Shown one piece after another: positions 63,081-64,000 of a stretch of 64,000 bases of DNA. A program made the position numbers and the translations under genes. The DNA lies in NCBI RefSeq assembly GCF_001577265.1, contig NZ_CP014517.1, positions 3,446,501 through 3,510,500 of the forward strand, read 5' to 3'. Below the pieces are notes generated by a model. The model was not told where the DNA came from. It saw only the letters and a program-made list of their open reading frames with translations, and ran no database searches. This DNA comes from Variovorax sp. PAMC 28711. GTDB taxonomy: Bacteria > Pseudomonadota > Gammaproteobacteria > Burkholderiales > Burkholderiaceae_C. Every line of letters begins with the position of its first letter. The first letter of the stretch is position 1.

Positions 63081-63112
63081 GCCCGGGCGCTTTCGGAGCC
63101 CCGGGCTTTTTT
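63081..63112 (+). terminator. Terminator/attenuator between ahpC and ahpF
   Basis: GCCCGGG (63081-63087) and CCCGGGC (63100-63106) form a seven-pair stem followed by six T residues. It lies between two genes that act together, so it probably lowers ahpF relative to ahpC by partial termination. Confidence 0.85.
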
Positions 63113-63154
63113 AGCCCCGGTTGATAGTTATCCCTTATCGAAAGTGAGCCCTCC

Positions 63155-64000
63155 ATGCTCGACGCAAACACCAAGGCCCAGTTGAAGAGTTACCTCGATC
63201 GCGCGACGCAGCCGATCGAAATCGTCGCCTCGATCGACGACAGCCAGGCTTCGGACGAAATGCGTTCGCTGCTGAAGGACGTCGCCGAGTCGTCCCCGCT
63301 GGTGACGTTCACCGAGAGCCGCGAAGACAACCACCGCAAGCCGTCGTTCTCGGTCAATCGCCCCGGCGAAAACCACGGTCCGCGCTTTGCCGGATTGCCG
63401 ATGGGCCACGAATTCACCTCGCTCATCCTGGCGTTGCTGCAGATCGGCGGCTACCCGCCCAGGGTCGAGCAAGAAGTGCTCGACCAGATCCGCGCGCTCG
63501 ACGGCGACTTCGAATTCGAAATCTTCGTGTCGCTCACCTGCCACAACTGCCCGGACGTGGTGCAGGCGCTGAACCTGATGGCGGTGCAGAACCCGCGCAT
63601 CAAGACCACCATGATCGAGGGCGGCACCTTCCAGGACGAAGTGAAGGCGCGCCAGATCATGGCTGTGCCCACCATTTTCCTGAACGGCACCGAATTCGGT
63701 CAGGGGCGCATGAGCCTGGAAGAAATCCTCGCAAAGATCGATACGGGCGGTGTCGCGCGCGAAGCGAAAAAGATCGATGCCAAGGCGCCGTTCGATGTGT
63801 TGATCGTCGGCGGTGGTCCCGCCGGCGCGGCTGCCGCGGTGTATGCGGCGCGCAAGGGCATCCGCACGGGCGTGGCGTCCGAGCGTTTTGGCGGGCAGGT
63901 CCTCGACACCATGGGCATCGAGAACTTCATCTCGGTCAAGGAAACCGTCGGTCCAGCCTTCGCGATCGCTCTCGAGGAGCATGTGCGTGCGTACGACGTC
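63155..64000 (+). CDS. ahpF: Alkyl hydroperoxide reductase subunit F (3' truncated by window edge)
   Basis: The reading frame is open from ATG 63155 to the end of the window, covering about 282 residues of an enzyme usually near 520. The N-terminal domain is a pair of thioredoxin-like folds carrying the redox motif [17 protein letters not shown] (Cys-x2-Cys). The FAD-binding motif [20 protein letters not shown] begins the thioredoxin-reductase-like part, followed by [17 protein letters not shown]. AhpF passes NADH electrons to AhpC. The remaining pyridine-nucleotide domain and the second redox CxxC lie outside the window. Confidence 0.96.
   Translation, partial: MLDANTKAQLKSYLDRATQPIEIVASIDDSQASDEMRSLLKDVAESSPLVTFTESREDNHRKPSFSVNRPGENHGPRFAGLPMGHEFTSLILALLQIGGYPPRVEQEVLDQIRALDGDFEFEIFVSLTCHNCPDVVQALNLMAVQNPRIKTTMIEGGTFQDEVKARQIMAVPTIFLNGTEFGQGRMSLEEILAKIDTGGVAREAKKIDAKAPFDVLIVGGGPAGAAAAVYAARKGIRTGVASERFGGQVLDTMGIENFISVKETVGPAFAIALEEHVRAYDV

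Overview
The window is a GC-rich stretch of a betaproteobacterial chromosome, most likely Burkholderiales/Comamonadaceae and Variovorax-like. This is inferred from gene content: a lysine/alanine-rich N-terminal extension on RpoD, an EarP plus arginine-type EF-P pair, a Bug-type solute receptor beside a CoA-transferase, a phasin with a PhaR-type operator, a short H-NS-like protein and the Fiu/PiuC/PepSY iron cluster. Genes are tightly packed with many 4-bp start/stop overlaps. I see no insertion sequence, prophage, integrase or CRISPR array.

Layout. 1-5.0 kb: end of a LysR regulator, a DUF4230-like membrane-anchored protein, then a photoactive-yellow-protein (PYP) homologue followed by two c-di-GMP genes, a diguanylate cyclase and a frameshifted GGDEF-EAL phosphodiesterase. 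A good match to a flagellar sigma-28 promoter lies upstream. 5.4-9.5 kb: a nitroreductase, two tandem paralogous small secreted proteins, and a LuxR-type response regulator with a hybrid histidine kinase. 9.5-13.6 kb: a Bug receptor, a CaiB-type CoA-transferase, an HMG-CoA-lyase-like enzyme and a divergent LysR. 13.6-16.2 kb: an Lrp-type regulator diverging from hppD-phhA (phenylalanine/tyrosine catabolism). 16.2-23.8 kb: an MFS pump, rpoD, dnaG, a YihY-type membrane protein and a short-chain dehydrogenase. 24-26 kb: phasin, a thioesterase, a cysteine-repeat periplasmic protein and CsbD.

26-32 kb is a long plus-strand run (pncB, Na+/H+ antiporter, 2-hydroxyacid dehydrogenase, rmuC, MFS). It is followed by a LOG-family protein, efp with its rhamnosyltransferase earP, then uvrC-pgsA-DMT exporter, a LysR, and a dehalogenase-like hydrolase with a tartrate/D-malate dehydrogenase. 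41-45 kb holds hupB, tRNA-Val, ppiD, tRNA-His and an H-NS-like gene. 45-50 kb holds surE-pcm-nlpD-rlmD, with rlmD where rpoS usually sits, plus a BI-1-like membrane protein and a GlcG/HbpS-like protein.

The last 13 kb is an iron and peroxide region: hemP, exbD, exbB, tonB, bfd, piuC, a Fiu-type siderophore receptor, a membrane-anchored diflavin reductase, apbE, DUF4198, DUF2271 and PepSY genes, bacterioferritin, and ahpC-ahpF with an OxyR-like operator. Several Fur-box-like sites punctuate it. The DUF2271 protein carries a DGVTGAT sequence that looks like an ApbE flavinylation target. Together these genes look like an outer-membrane-to-periplasm route for capturing and reducing ferric chelates, followed by iron storage and peroxide defence.

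The two observations I rate highest are the PYP/c-di-GMP cassette under a putative motility sigma factor, and the putative flavinylated periplasmic electron-transfer cluster.
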